In this document: in pieces, positions 6,433 to 13,271 of the stretch
How positions within the stretch are numbered: position 1 is the stretch's first letter
Layout of the letters: every line of letters begins with the position of its first letter
IMG/VR virus record: IMGVR_UViG_3300027784_000020
Coordinates: 1 to 31,034 of that record
Strand: one strand, 5' to 3'
From: a virus
Length of the DNA: 31,034 bases
Notes under the pieces: model-generated
What the model saw: the letters and a program-made list of their open reading frames with translations, nothing else
The model's database searches: none
Told to the model about the DNA's origin: nothing
Made by a program: the position numbers and the translations under genes

Positions 6433-8118
6433 GTGCTTATACGAGAGCTTTTTGGGCAAAAACCGGAAGATTATTATATGTTAATCTGGACGTTACCGAA
6501 TAAACGCAGTTATTGGGTGCAGAGTGTTGATGAGGTCGATGAGCTTAGAGAAGAGCTTGCAGGACAGCAGAACGTGTATTTTGGCGTGGGGTTAGTCGGG
6601 GAGGATTATGTAGAGGGGCTGTATAATCCACAGGCGAAAAGATGCCCTCAAGAGAAAATAGCGGGGATTGGAGGGCTTTGGGCTGATATAGATGTGCGGA
6701 CTGGGGATATTCACGAGCAGGATAATCTGCCTCCCAGTAAGGAGAAAGCTATGGAGCTGATTGAGAGCGCGCCGTTTGAGCCTTCTTATATTATTGATAG
6801 CGGGAACGGGTATCAGTGCTGGTGGTTGTTCGAAGAGCTTTGGCTTCTTGATAATGAAGGGAAAAGGCAGGAGGCAAAAGAGTTAGTCAAATCGTGGACT
6901 TATACTTTGAGGGCGATTGCGGATGATAGGTTTGGCTGGGATATTGACTGCACTATTGATTTGAGCCGGGTGATGAGGTTGCCCGGAACAAAAAATATGA
7001 AAAATACACCGCCGAAAGATGTCGCTTTTGTCGAGGAGGAAGGGGTTAGATATAATAGATATTCTCTGCAGGAGCGCACTATTGACTTAGATTATATTGA
7101 CGATACTTCATATCAGGTTGATGATGCTATTGAGTATGAAGTGGGGGAGCTTGTGCTTGACCCGCAGGCTGAGCCTCCGCAGGGGAAGTGGACTGCGTTA
7201 ATGCAGAATCAGCCGAAGGTGGCTGAATCTTTCCGGCAGGAAAGGGATGATATTCAGGACCAGTCGGCGAGTGGGTATGATATGAGCCTTGCAAATTTTG
7301 CTGTGCAGGCTGATTGGAGCGACCAAGAGATAGTGAATCTATTAATAGCACACCGTAGGGAGAATAATGAGGATTTGAAGTTAAGGCAAGATTATTATGA
7401 GCGAACAATTAAGAAAGCTCGCTATAAGACTGCTAAGGAGCAGAGTGCTGATAGTCTGGATAATGTCGCTCACTTGGCTGAGAAGATGAAGGCTGAAGAG
7501 GGTGATGTTGATGAGCTGACGAGCAAGGAAGTGCGCAAGCACGTTTTGAAGCATATATCTAACCTGATGGATATTAAAATCAAGAGGTTTGTAAAATATA
7601 CCAGCGACCCTCCGAAGTTTAAGCTGGAGACGAGTAAGGGGAGTACAATCATTGGCTCTGGAAGCTCTGTCTTATCTCAGAGCACTTTCCGGGGTAAGAT
7701 TTTTGAGGCTACGAATACTTTAGTGCCGAAATTTAAGGGGGAGCAGTGGGATAAGATTGTGCAGGCTCTGGGGGTTTGTCTCGAGGAGGAAAGCATTGGA
7801 GATGCGGCGACGAACAAAGGTACAGCTAAACAATGGCTGGAGGATTATTTGAATGATAGGGCGCTCATGCAGTGGGGCTTGGATGATGAGGAAGGTATTG
7901 CGAGGTCGAAAAACCCGTTTAAAAAGGATGATTATATATACATTTTTGGCTCTGACTTTAGAAAGTGGCTGAGAGTATCTGAGATGGAAAAGATTAATGC
8001 GAAAGAGATGGGTACGATTTTGAAAAGTTATGGGTGCCAGCCGGAGAGGGTGAACGTTACGATAGCGGAAGAGAACACAACGCGTAGTGTGTGGCGACTG
8101 CCGGCTGGATTCCGGTAA
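6433..8118 (+). CDS. AEP-superfamily DNA primase (PrimPol-like), 561 aa
   Basis: The GTG at 6433 follows GAAGGGGG. The N-terminal half has the archaeo-eukaryotic primase signature: WADID (D85 and D87 as metal ligands), SGNGYQ (123-128, the sGxGxH motif with Gln for His) and SRVMRLPGTKN (R179, R182). A helical PriCT-like region follows at about 270-330. The C-terminal 200 residues, ending in a winged-helix-like segment, carry no Walker motifs, so no helicase is fused. It would synthesise primers, or primers plus DNA, for phage replication. The partner helicase is probably the next gene or the SNF2 protein. The His-to-Gln change is also seen in RepB-type primases. Confidence 0.8.
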   Translation: MLIRELFGQKPEDYYMLIWTLPNKRSYWVQSVDEVDELREELAGQQNVYFGVGLVGEDYVEGLYNPQAKRCPQEKIAGIGGLWADIDVRTGDIHEQDNLPPSKEKAMELIESAPFEPSYIIDSGNGYQCWWLFEELWLLDNEGKRQEAKELVKSWTYTLRAIADDRFGWDIDCTIDLSRVMRLPGTKNMKNTPPKDVAFVEEEGVRYNRYSLQERTIDLDYIDDTSYQVDDAIEYEVGELVLDPQAEPPQGKWTALMQNQPKVAESFRQERDDIQDQSASGYDMSLANFAVQADWSDQEIVNLLIAHRRENNEDLKLRQDYYERTIKKARYKTAKEQSADSLDNVAHLAEKMKAEEGDVDELTSKEVRKHVLKHISNLMDIKIKRFVKYTSDPPKFKLETSKGSTIIGSGSSVLSQSTFRGKIFEATNTLVPKFKGEQWDKIVQALGVCLEEESIGDAATNKGTAKQWLEDYLNDRALMQWGLDDEEGIARSKNPFKKDDYIYIFGSDFRKWLRVSEMEKINAKEMGTILKSYGCQPERVNVTIAEENTTRSVWRLPAGFR

Positions 8119-8143
8119 TAGATGTTATTAAGGGGGTATAGCA

Positions 8144-9829
8144 TTGGCTTTAAGGGAAAACGATTTATCGGGCGTCAACGAATATAGGGTTTATGGTCCG
8201 CCCGGAACAGGGAAAACTACATTTTTATCCCGTCAGATTAATAAAGCTGTAAAAAAATACGGCTCTGATAGGATACTGGTGTCCTCTTTTACGAAGGCGG
8301 CCGCCGAGGAGCTGATTGGTCGCAATATTCCAATATCTGAGCGCAATATTGGCACTCTTCACGCTCACTGTTATCGCTCTTTAGGTCGCCCGGAGCTTGT
8401 TGTTGAGCATCTTGATGATTGGAATGATGAGCATCCGGATTTGAGGTTATCCGAGAGGGCGTATAGTGGGCTGAGGGATGATGAAATCAGTAAAGGTGAG
8501 GGAGTTACGAAGGGTGATGAGCAGTTAAGGAAACTCCAGATATATCGCGGGAAAATGGTTGATAAGAGCCTGTGGGAATCGTTTACGCAGTATTTTTATG
8601 AACGCTGGGAGGAGTGGAAGTCGGATAATCTGCTGTATGATTTTACTGACTTAATCGAGGTCGCTCTGGAGGATGAGCTTCCAGCTCCGTATGGTACGGA
8701 AATAGGCTTTTATGATGAGGTGCAGGATTTCACAAAGCTGGAGCTGAGTTTGGTGAGGCAGTGGGCGGAAGATATGGAGAGAATAATGATTGTGGGTGAC
8801 GATGACCAGAATTTATATAGTTTTAAGGGTGCTACACCGGAGGCTTTTTTGAATCCTCCGGTGCCTGAGGAACAGGTGAAAGTTTTAGATAAGTCCTATC
8901 GAGTGCCGGAGGCTGTTAGAGAGTTAAGTCAGAAGTGGATTAAGCAAATCCCTGAAGATAAACGCAAGCAGAAGGAGTATAAGGCCTGCGACCGGGAGGG
9001 TGAAGTTAGATTTTTGCAGGGGGTTAATTATAATGCAACGCGTAAGCTGGTTGATGATTGCGAGGAATATTTGAAAGAGGATAAAGAGGTTATGTTCCTT
9101 ACATCATGCAGTTATATGCTGGAGGGTATTATCGGCGAGCTGAGGGAGAGGGGAATACCTTACCATAATCCTTATGCCCGTAAGCGGGGCGACTGGAATC
9201 CTTTTTACAGTAATGGGATTACTGGTTGTGAGAAAATAATGATGTATTTTAAGCCGGTTAATGAATACTGGGGCGATAAAGCGAGGCTCTGGAATTGGCG
9301 GGATTTGTATCACTGGACGAAGCTATTAAAGTCGAAAGGGAATCTCAGGAGGGGGGCAAAAAAGAGGATAAAAGAAGAATATCAGAGGGTTAAAGAGGAT
9401 TCTATTCCGGATGAGGCTTTAAGCATTGGTGATTTGCTGGAGCTGTTTACGGAAAAAGGGCTGGATGGTGCGCTTGATTGTGATATTGAATGGTTAGAGG
9501 AAAATATGCTGGGGTCGAAAAAAAAGAAAAGGTCGATACAATTTCCGATTAAAGTTTTGAAAGAGAGGGGGTTTGATGCTTTGCGGGAGTCTCCACAGGT
9601 TAAAATCGGCACAATTCACTCGGTAAAGGGCGGTGAGGCCGATGTGGTTTACCTGTTTCCTGATTTGTCTCCTGCGGGCAATAGAGAGTGGAGGTCGGGG
9701 AATATGGAGGAAAAGGCCTCGGTGATAAGACAGTTTTACGTTGGTATGACGCGCTGTAAAGAGGTCTTATGTTTTTGCAATGCAGTAAGCGAAAACGCAA
9801 TATCAATAAGGAGGAGCTGGTTAAAATGA
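8144..9829 (+). CDS. UvrD/PcrA-like superfamily 1 DNA helicase, short form
   Basis: The TTG at 8144 follows AAGGGGGTATAGCA. All SF1A motifs are present: I GPPGTGKTT (18-26), Ia SSFTKAAA (47-54), II DEVQD (191-195), III GDDDQNLYSFKGA (218-230), IV SYR (251-253), V with TIHSVKGGEAD, and VI with YVGMTRCKE near the C-terminus. At 561 residues it is about 150 shorter than UvrD or PcrA, mainly in the 1B/2B insertions, as in phage versions. It should unwind DNA 3'-5'. The stop overlaps the next start as ATGA. Confidence 0.93.
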   Translation: MALRENDLSGVNEYRVYGPPGTGKTTFLSRQINKAVKKYGSDRILVSSFTKAAAEELIGRNIPISERNIGTLHAHCYRSLGRPELVVEHLDDWNDEHPDLRLSERAYSGLRDDEISKGEGVTKGDEQLRKLQIYRGKMVDKSLWESFTQYFYERWEEWKSDNLLYDFTDLIEVALEDELPAPYGTEIGFYDEVQDFTKLELSLVRQWAEDMERIMIVGDDDQNLYSFKGATPEAFLNPPVPEEQVKVLDKSYRVPEAVRELSQKWIKQIPEDKRKQKEYKACDREGEVRFLQGVNYNATRKLVDDCEEYLKEDKEVMFLTSCSYMLEGIIGELRERGIPYHNPYARKRGDWNPFYSNGITGCEKIMMYFKPVNEYWGDKARLWNWRDLYHWTKLLKSKGNLRRGAKKRIKEEYQRVKEDSIPDEALSIGDLLELFTEKGLDGALDCDIEWLEENMLGSKKKKRSIQFPIKVLKERGFDALRESPQVKIGTIHSVKGGEADVVYLFPDLSPAGNREWRSGNMEEKASVIRQFYVGMTRCKEVLCFCNAVSENAISIRRSWLK

Positions 9830-10095
9830 AAAAAAGGGGAAACGAGGAGAATTTTGAGGAGCTGGAAGGTATGCAGGGGCAAATACGCTGGATTTTTGAT
9901 TTGTTTTTAAAACAGGCTGAGTTGCTCGAGGAATATGTTAGTGCAGGGCTGTTATCGGCGGATGTAGCGGGAAAGATTATGGAGGGTGTGATGTTAAAAG
10001 CCTTATCTGATGTCGAGCTATTTGAGCTGTATTCGCCGGCTCAGGGGTATAATGATTTTCGTTTTAACTATAAAAGGGAAGGGGAAGAGGTATAA
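9826..10095 (+). CDS. Small helical hypothetical protein (89 aa)
   Basis: I chose ATG 9826 (ATGA overlap with the helicase stop) because AAGGAGGAG lies about 10 bases upstream inside the helicase gene. The product is helical and acidic with a long central helix pair (IRWIFDLFLKQAELLEEYVSAG, split over residues 20-41). No motif is recognised. Tight coupling to the helicase suggests a replication accessory protein, an inference from position only. Confidence 0.6.
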   Translation: MKKRGNEENFEELEGMQGQIRWIFDLFLKQAELLEEYVSAGLLSADVAGKIMEGVMLKALSDVELFELYSPAQGYNDFRFNYKREGEEV

Positions 10096-10355
10096 TGAAA
10101 ATAAAAATCAATGATGATTTTGGGATTAAGACGGATGAGAGGAATGTTATTTTATGTGAGCTGGTCGATAAGGAAAATGGGGAGCAGGAGTTTAGGTCGA
10201 TTAAGTATGCCCGCAAGATACATCAGATACTTGAAATATATAAAGACCACCGGTTGCGGACTGAGGAGGATATTACGAGCTTCGAGGAGGTCGCTGAGCT
10301 GGAGAAAAAGCTGAGCGCTGAAATCCAAGAGATTAAAGAAAAGCTGGGGGTGTGA
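10095..10355 (+). CDS. Small hypothetical protein (86 aa)
   Basis: The ATG at 10095 shares a base with the previous stop (TAATG) and follows GGGGAAGAGG. Residues 1-40 are beta-rich and residues 55-86 form a charged coiled coil. A phrase such as KYARKIHQILEIYKDH suggests a two-helix domain. I do not recognise the family. It is part of a string of small genes between the helicase and the nuclease. Confidence 0.55.
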   Translation: MKIKINDDFGIKTDERNVILCELVDKENGEQEFRSIKYARKIHQILEIYKDHRLRTEEDITSFEEVAELEKKLSAEIQEIKEKLGV

Positions 10356-10357
10356 GT

Positions 10358-10537
10358 ATGGAGAAAAACTGGATAATCGAGGATAATAACTGGCAAAATT
10401 GTGAATATTATAACCCGTTTGGGGGTTGCACTAATAGTTATATAATTAGCCGATTTTGCCGAAAGAGAAGGTGCTGTTTAATTAAGACTGAGGATGAGAG
10501 CGTGGAGGGAGTGGATGATATTGCAGAAGGAAGATAG
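10358..10537 (+). CDS. Small Cys-rich protein (59 aa)
   Basis: The ATG at 10358 lies 7 bases after GGGGG; a GTG at 10352 that overlaps the previous stop is an alternative. Cysteines at about 12, 20, 30, 35 and 36 (in NCEYYNPFGGC and FCRKRRCCL) suggest a compact metal-binding fold with a basic patch. The C-terminal 20 residues are acidic and overlap the next small gene by 23 bases. Function unknown. Confidence 0.5.
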   Translation: MEKNWIIEDNNWQNCEYYNPFGGCTNSYIISRFCRKRRCCLIKTEDESVEGVDDIAEGR

Positions 10538-10673
10538 TCGGGAGGAGCGTTTTTCAGAATATACTGAGCAGGAGTTGATTGATAGGCAGGTTTGCCCGAA
10601 ATGTTATGAGGGGTTAAGTGCGCAAACGGGGTGCTGGGTGTGTTTTAACTGCGGATTTTCGGTGTGTAGTTAA
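10515..10673 (+). CDS. Zinc-ribbon microprotein (52 aa)
   Basis: The reading frame from ATG 10515 gives two paired knuckles, CPKC (27-30) and CFNC (43-46), plus further cysteines at 40 and 51. This is a typical small zinc ribbon behind an acidic helical N-terminus. GGAGGGAG sits 3 bases before the ATG; a TTG at 10521 would have a better distance. It overlaps the previous gene by 23 bases and ends 15 bases before the next start. The cysteine pattern makes it credible despite its length. Confidence 0.55.
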   Translation: MILQKEDSREERFSEYTEQELIDRQVCPKCYEGLSAQTGCWVCFNCGFSVCS

Positions 10674-10688
10674 TGAGGGGGGTTAGAT

Positions 10689-11036
10689 ATGGGCAGGAAG
10701 AAAAAGTGGACTAAAGAGCGGTTAGTACAGGTTTATGGGGAGGCTTGTGAGGAGGAAGGGTATTTGATTAGGCTGAAAGAGATGAAAAGAAGGGATGACC
10801 TTCCGACCCCTTGGGTGATGTATAAGTATTTTGATAGCGTTAAGGAGCTGAGGGTTGAGGCGGGGGTGGATGTGCCGAAAGCTGAGCCGGACAAGGGAAG
10901 AGAAATTCCGTTAGTGAAAAAATACGAAAAGATGTGTCGAGATTGTATGTTTTTCCCGAAAAGCTGTGAGCATGATGCTGAAGACTGCTATCAGCAGACT
11001 ACGGATGATTACTGGGAGCTTATGGAGGTTGATTAA
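10689..11036 (+). CDS. HNH-repeat-like DNA-binding protein (115 aa)
   Basis: The ATG at 10689 follows GAGGGGGGTTAGAT. Residues about 7-60 match the pattern of the homing-endonuclease-associated repeat (a basic helix, LPTPWVMYKYFDSVKEL, then VEAG), a small helical DNA-binding module. The C-terminal 30 residues have four cysteines (CRDCMFFPKSC and DCYQQ), a likely metal site. No HNH nuclease motif is present, so this would be a stand-alone binding protein. Assignment rests on my reading of the repeat pattern. Confidence 0.55.
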   Translation: MGRKKKWTKERLVQVYGEACEEEGYLIRLKEMKRRDDLPTPWVMYKYFDSVKELRVEAGVDVPKAEPDKGREIPLVKKYEKMCRDCMFFPKSCEHDAEDCYQQTTDDYWELMEVD

Positions 11037-11038
11037 TT

Positions 11039-11422
11039 ATGTGGGGTGCCGTCTTTTTGATTTTTGTCGGTGGGGTTTTGGCCGGAGTTGTTATAACTAT
11101 GAATTGCGATAAAAAGGGCGATTACTTTAGAAGGGGGGAAACTGAAGTGAAATATAATGGGCTTAATCAGAATTCAGAGCTTAGCATAAAAGAGTTAATC
11201 AAGTTGATTGAAGCTGATTTATATTTAGGTTTTGTTAATGCTGACGATAAAATTATTAAGACAGATAAAAAATTAGAGCCCGGTAAAGTATTTGAAGTTA
11301 AAAACACTTATTCTGAAAAGTTGCACCCTGTAATTGTTACTGAGGATTGTGTAGTTATCGTTGAAAGTAAGGGAATAATAATTAATGAGGGGGATGTTTT
11401 TAATCTTGATTTGAGGGCGTAA
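11039..11422 (+). CDS. Membrane-anchored small protein with possible internal start (127 aa)
   Basis: The ATG at 11039 lies 10 bases after GGAGG. Residues about 2-21 are a hydrophobic Gly/Val-rich helix, a membrane anchor or uncleaved signal, followed by CDKKGDYFRRGE. Residues 37-127 form a soluble domain that looks beta-rich toward its end (FEVKN, PVIVTEDCVVIVESKGIII). A second in-frame start, GTG at 11147, has AAGGGGGG 8 bases upstream and would give a 91-residue soluble form lacking the anchor. Function is unrecognised. Confidence 0.55.
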   Translation: MWGAVFLIFVGGVLAGVVITMNCDKKGDYFRRGETEVKYNGLNQNSELSIKELIKLIEADLYLGFVNADDKIIKTDKKLEPGKVFEVKNTYSEKLHPVIVTEDCVVIVESKGIIINEGDVFNLDLRA

Positions 11423-11442
11423 AAAAGAAGCTAATAATTATA

Positions 11443-11471
11443 TTCAAACTGGTATAGTTAATGATTATATT
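11443..11471 (+). promoter_or_regulatory. Possible weak promoter
   Basis: TTCAAA (11443-11448), 17 bases, TATATT (11466-11471), in a 119-bp AT-rich gap between the genes ending at 11422 and starting at 11542. Both hexamers are imperfect; the gap holds no other gene. Confidence 0.3.
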
Positions 11472-11541
11472 TGTCGATATTATTTGTGTCCACCTAAAAT
11501 TATTGAAAATACATTACAAAAATATGAAGAGGGGGTCTGTT

Positions 11542-11748
11542 ATGAAAAAGGATAAGCTGTATAAGGTTACTGGCGGGCAATTTAAGGATATGATTATTAA
11601 GTATAAGGGTGAGCCTAGGAATGGGGCTGATATGTATGTATTCGGCAGGATATACAGCAATAATGGTGATGAGGAAGTCAGCAAAGGGGGAATGGTTGTG
11701 GTTAGAAAGAATGAGCTGGTTTCACTTGAGAAAATTAAGAAAGATTAA
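11542..11748 (+). CDS. Small beta-rich hypothetical protein (68 aa)
   Basis: The ATG at 11542 is 6 bases after GAGGGGG; upstream in-frame ATGs lie in AT-rich DNA without a binding site. The sequence (LYKVTGGQFKDMIIKYKGE, then VVVRKNELV) alternates like a small SH3/KOW-type barrel of about 60 residues, and the protein is basic overall. That would fit nucleic-acid binding, but no family is recognised. It lies 11 bases before the VRR-NUC gene. Confidence 0.55.
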   Translation: MKKDKLYKVTGGQFKDMIIKYKGEPRNGADMYVFGRIYSNNGDEEVSKGGMVVVRKNELVSLEKIKKD

Positions 11749-11759
11749 GGGATAAATTA

Positions 11760-12080
11760 ATGGTTAAAGAAAAGGCGATTACGGATAAGATTCTGAACTA
11801 TCTTAATTCTCTGGATAGGTGTGTGGCGTGGAAAACACATGGAGGGCGTTTTGAGAGTATGAAAGGAAAGCCGGATATTACCGGGGTTTTGGAGGGGCGC
11901 AGGTTTGATTTTGAAGTTAAAGCCCCGGGCAAAAATCCTACTAGGTTGCAGAAGGCTCAGATTAGAAAACTTCGAGAAGCTGGGAGCTGTGCGCATACGG
12001 TATATGACATTAATGAAGTAAAGCATTTTATTAATAATATGAGAACACTGGGGCAGGATATTTGTGGCAAAAGAGGTTGA
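11760..12080 (+). CDS. VRR-NUC domain nuclease (106 aa)
   Basis: This is a stand-alone VRR-NUC nuclease of the PD-(D/E)xK superfamily. Active-site residues are visible: GKPDITG (D39), then FEVKAPG (E52 and K54) and Q64 in the following helix, with an earlier Glu in the first helix. Its length is normal for phage VRR-NUC proteins. The family cuts branched or structured DNA (FAN1 carries the same domain) and in phages commonly travels with SNF2-type helicases, as here. AAGGG lies about 9 bases before the ATG. It closes the replication block before the gene-free region. Confidence 0.9.
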   Translation: MVKEKAITDKILNYLNSLDRCVAWKTHGGRFESMKGKPDITGVLEGRRFDFEVKAPGKNPTRLQKAQIRKLREAGSCAHTVYDINEVKHFINNMRTLGQDICGKRG

Positions 12081-12138
12081 TTATGGTATATATTTCTATA
12101 ATCTAGGGGGAAAAGAGGGGTTTTAATAATCTGACTAA

Positions 12139-12158
12139 TATATACACGCGCGCGCGTA
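12139..12158. repeat. Alternating purine-pyrimidine (CG)n tract 1
   Basis: Twenty bases of strict pyrimidine-purine alternation with five CG steps, including the 12-bp palindrome ACGCGCGCGCGT (12146-12157). Fifteen bases (12140-12154) recur exactly at 12373-12387. Such tracts can adopt Z-form DNA under negative supercoiling. Confidence 0.8.
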
Positions 12159-12296
12159 AGAGAAAGTAAAAACTGAGCAGTAATTATTTGATTATTAAGA
12201 CCCCTCCACTTTACTGTTATGGTAAGGATTAGAGGGCAATAATTACTGATTATTGCTAATTATTTAAAATACTTATAACCACTGTTATGATAGGGC

Positions 12297-12305
12297 TTAT
12301 CCACT
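12297..12305 (+). promoter_or_regulatory. DnaA-box-like site
   Basis: TTATCCACT differs from the bacterial DnaA box TTATCCACA at the last base. Only one good match is visible, so on its own it is weak evidence; it is listed because of the surrounding repeats and AT-rich DNA. Confidence 0.35.
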
Positions 12306-12372
12306 CTATTTTAGTAATTATTATGCTTATCGGAACGAACAGGTGCTGCGTTTTTTTGAGAAAAAAGAAAAA

Positions 12373-12394
12373 ATATACACGCGCGCGTGTATAT
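12373..12394. repeat. Perfect 22-bp palindrome with (CG)n core
   Basis: ATATACAC-GCGCGC-GTGTATAT reads identically on both strands and is alternating purine-pyrimidine throughout. It can form a cruciform, a Z-DNA tract or a binding site for a dimeric protein. The left 15 bases are the direct repeat of the tract at 12140-12154. Confidence 0.9.
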
Positions 12395-12433
12395 AAAGGC
12401 TATTTGTTTATTGCGGATATAGTGGGGCTGATT

Positions 12434-12462
12434 TTGCGGAAGATATAGAATTGTGCTACAAT
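12434..12462 (+). promoter_or_regulatory. Extended -10 promoter for the modification/late genes
   Basis: TTGCGG (12434-12439), 17 bases, TACAAT (12457-12462), with TG one base before the -10 (TGCTACAAT). It sits 20 bases before the ribosome binding site AGGAGGGG of the ParB gene at 12483. It is the only good promoter seen before the cassette and the packaging genes. Confidence 0.65.
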
Positions 12463-12482
12463 AATCTTATAGGAGGGGAATT

Positions 12483-13271
12483 ATGGAGCTTTACGATAAG
12501 GTTGAAAAGGTTGCGGTTGATGAGCTAATTCCTTATTATAATAACCCGAAAGAACACCCGGAGGAGCAGGTTGATAAAATTGCAAGCTCTATTAAGCACT
12601 ATGGGTTTACACAGCCGATTGTTATTAGTGATGATAATGAAATAATAATAGGGCATGGCCGAGTTCAAGCCGGGAAAAAACTGGGGCTTGAAGAGGTGCC
12701 GGCGATTGTGAGGGATGATTTAACTGACGCTGAGATGAGGGCGCTGAGAATTGCGGATAATAAAGTTGCTGAAAGTGGCTGGGATATGGAAAGGCTTTCT
12801 GCTGAGCTGGAAGCGCTTGATGTGGAGGAGCTTGAGCTGGGGTTTGAAGTTGGAGCTGTCGAGGAAATTTTAGAGGATGAGATGGAACAGTCTATATATA
12901 CTGATAAGGTGTCATCTCCGCAGTATAAGCCGATAGGTTATGAGCCGGAGATTGTTGATTTGATGGACACTGAGAGGTTTGAAAGTCTTTTGAAGAAGGT
13001 TGAGGATAGTGAGGTGGAGGAAAAAGAGAAGGAATTTTTAAGGATGGCGTGCTACCGGCACGTTATTTTTGATTATGAGGAGATTGCAGAATATTATTGT
13101 CATGCTGATAGTGAGATGCAGGAGCTTATGGAAGATTTGGCTTTGGTTATTATAGATTTTGAGAAGGCGATTGAGCAGGGTTTTGCTGAGTTCAACGAGA
13201 ATGTTTTAGGGAAGAGGGCTGAGGAAGAGGCTGGGGATAATGATGAGGCTGGGGATAATGATGAGGGATGA
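12483..13271 (+). CDS. ParB/Srx-domain protein 1 (262 aa)
   Basis: Residues about 6-95 are a ParB N-terminal (ParB/Srx) domain. VDELIPYYNNP opens it, and IIIGHGRVQAGKKLGL (GHGR at 57-60) corresponds to ParB box II, the nucleotide-binding loop. DLTDAEMRALRIADNKVAESGW is the usual extension in phage ParB proteins. Residues 145-240 form a second helical domain (EKEFLRMACYRHVIFDYEEIAEYY and an ALVIIDFEKAIEQG stretch) lacking in the paralogue at 14138. The ATG follows AGGAGGGG. The family includes CTP-binding partition proteins, nucleases and small-molecule or DNA kinases. With a glycosyltransferase and radical SAM enzyme downstream, a role in DNA modification is inferred. The last codons carry an 18-bp tandem duplication. 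Confidence 0.85.
   Translation: MELYDKVEKVAVDELIPYYNNPKEHPEEQVDKIASSIKHYGFTQPIVISDDNEIIIGHGRVQAGKKLGLEEVPAIVRDDLTDAEMRALRIADNKVAESGWDMERLSAELEALDVEELELGFEVGAVEEILEDEMEQSIYTDKVSSPQYKPIGYEPEIVDLMDTERFESLLKKVEDSEVEEKEKEFLRMACYRHVIFDYEEIAEYYCHADSEMQELMEDLALVIIDFEKAIEQGFAEFNENVLGKRAEEEAGDNDEAGDNDEG
13227..13262 (+). repeat. 18-bp tandem duplication at a gene junction
   Basis: GAGGCTGGGGATAATGAT occurs twice in direct succession (13227-13244 and 13245-13262). It encodes the acidic repeat EAGDND twice at the ParB C-terminus, and its second copy supplies the start codon region of the glycosyltransferase-like gene. Confidence 0.9.

Larger units (their letters stand above)
12081..12482. other. Gene-free, repeat-rich region; candidate replication origin
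   Basis: This is the only long non-coding gap (402 bp) in the window. It holds two alternating (CG)n tracts, a perfect 22-bp palindrome, an AT-rich centre with an 11-bp inverted repeat (CAGTAATTATT 12178-12188 against its complement at 12238-12248) and a further direct copy of AGTAATTATT at 12313-12322. It also has ACTGTTATG at 12213 and 12281 and a DnaA-box-like TTATCCACT (12297-12305, one mismatch to TTATCCACA). It lies between replication genes and a ParB-type gene. Alternatives are a packaging site, a MITE-like element or a regulatory hub. Confidence 0.55.

Noticed and set aside
12077-12102. Possible promoter TTGATT ... TATAAT at the start of the gene-free region
   Set aside because: The spacer is only 14 bases and the -35 is poor, so I do not call it, although the -10 is perfect.
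12373-12394. 22-bp palindrome as a transcription terminator
   Set aside because: No T run follows, and perfect self-complementarity leaves no loop. It fits a DNA-level site better.
12081-12482. CRISPR array or tRNA gene in the gene-free region
   Set aside because: Repeats are short, irregular and not evenly spaced, and no cloverleaf with an acceptor or T-arm motif could be traced.
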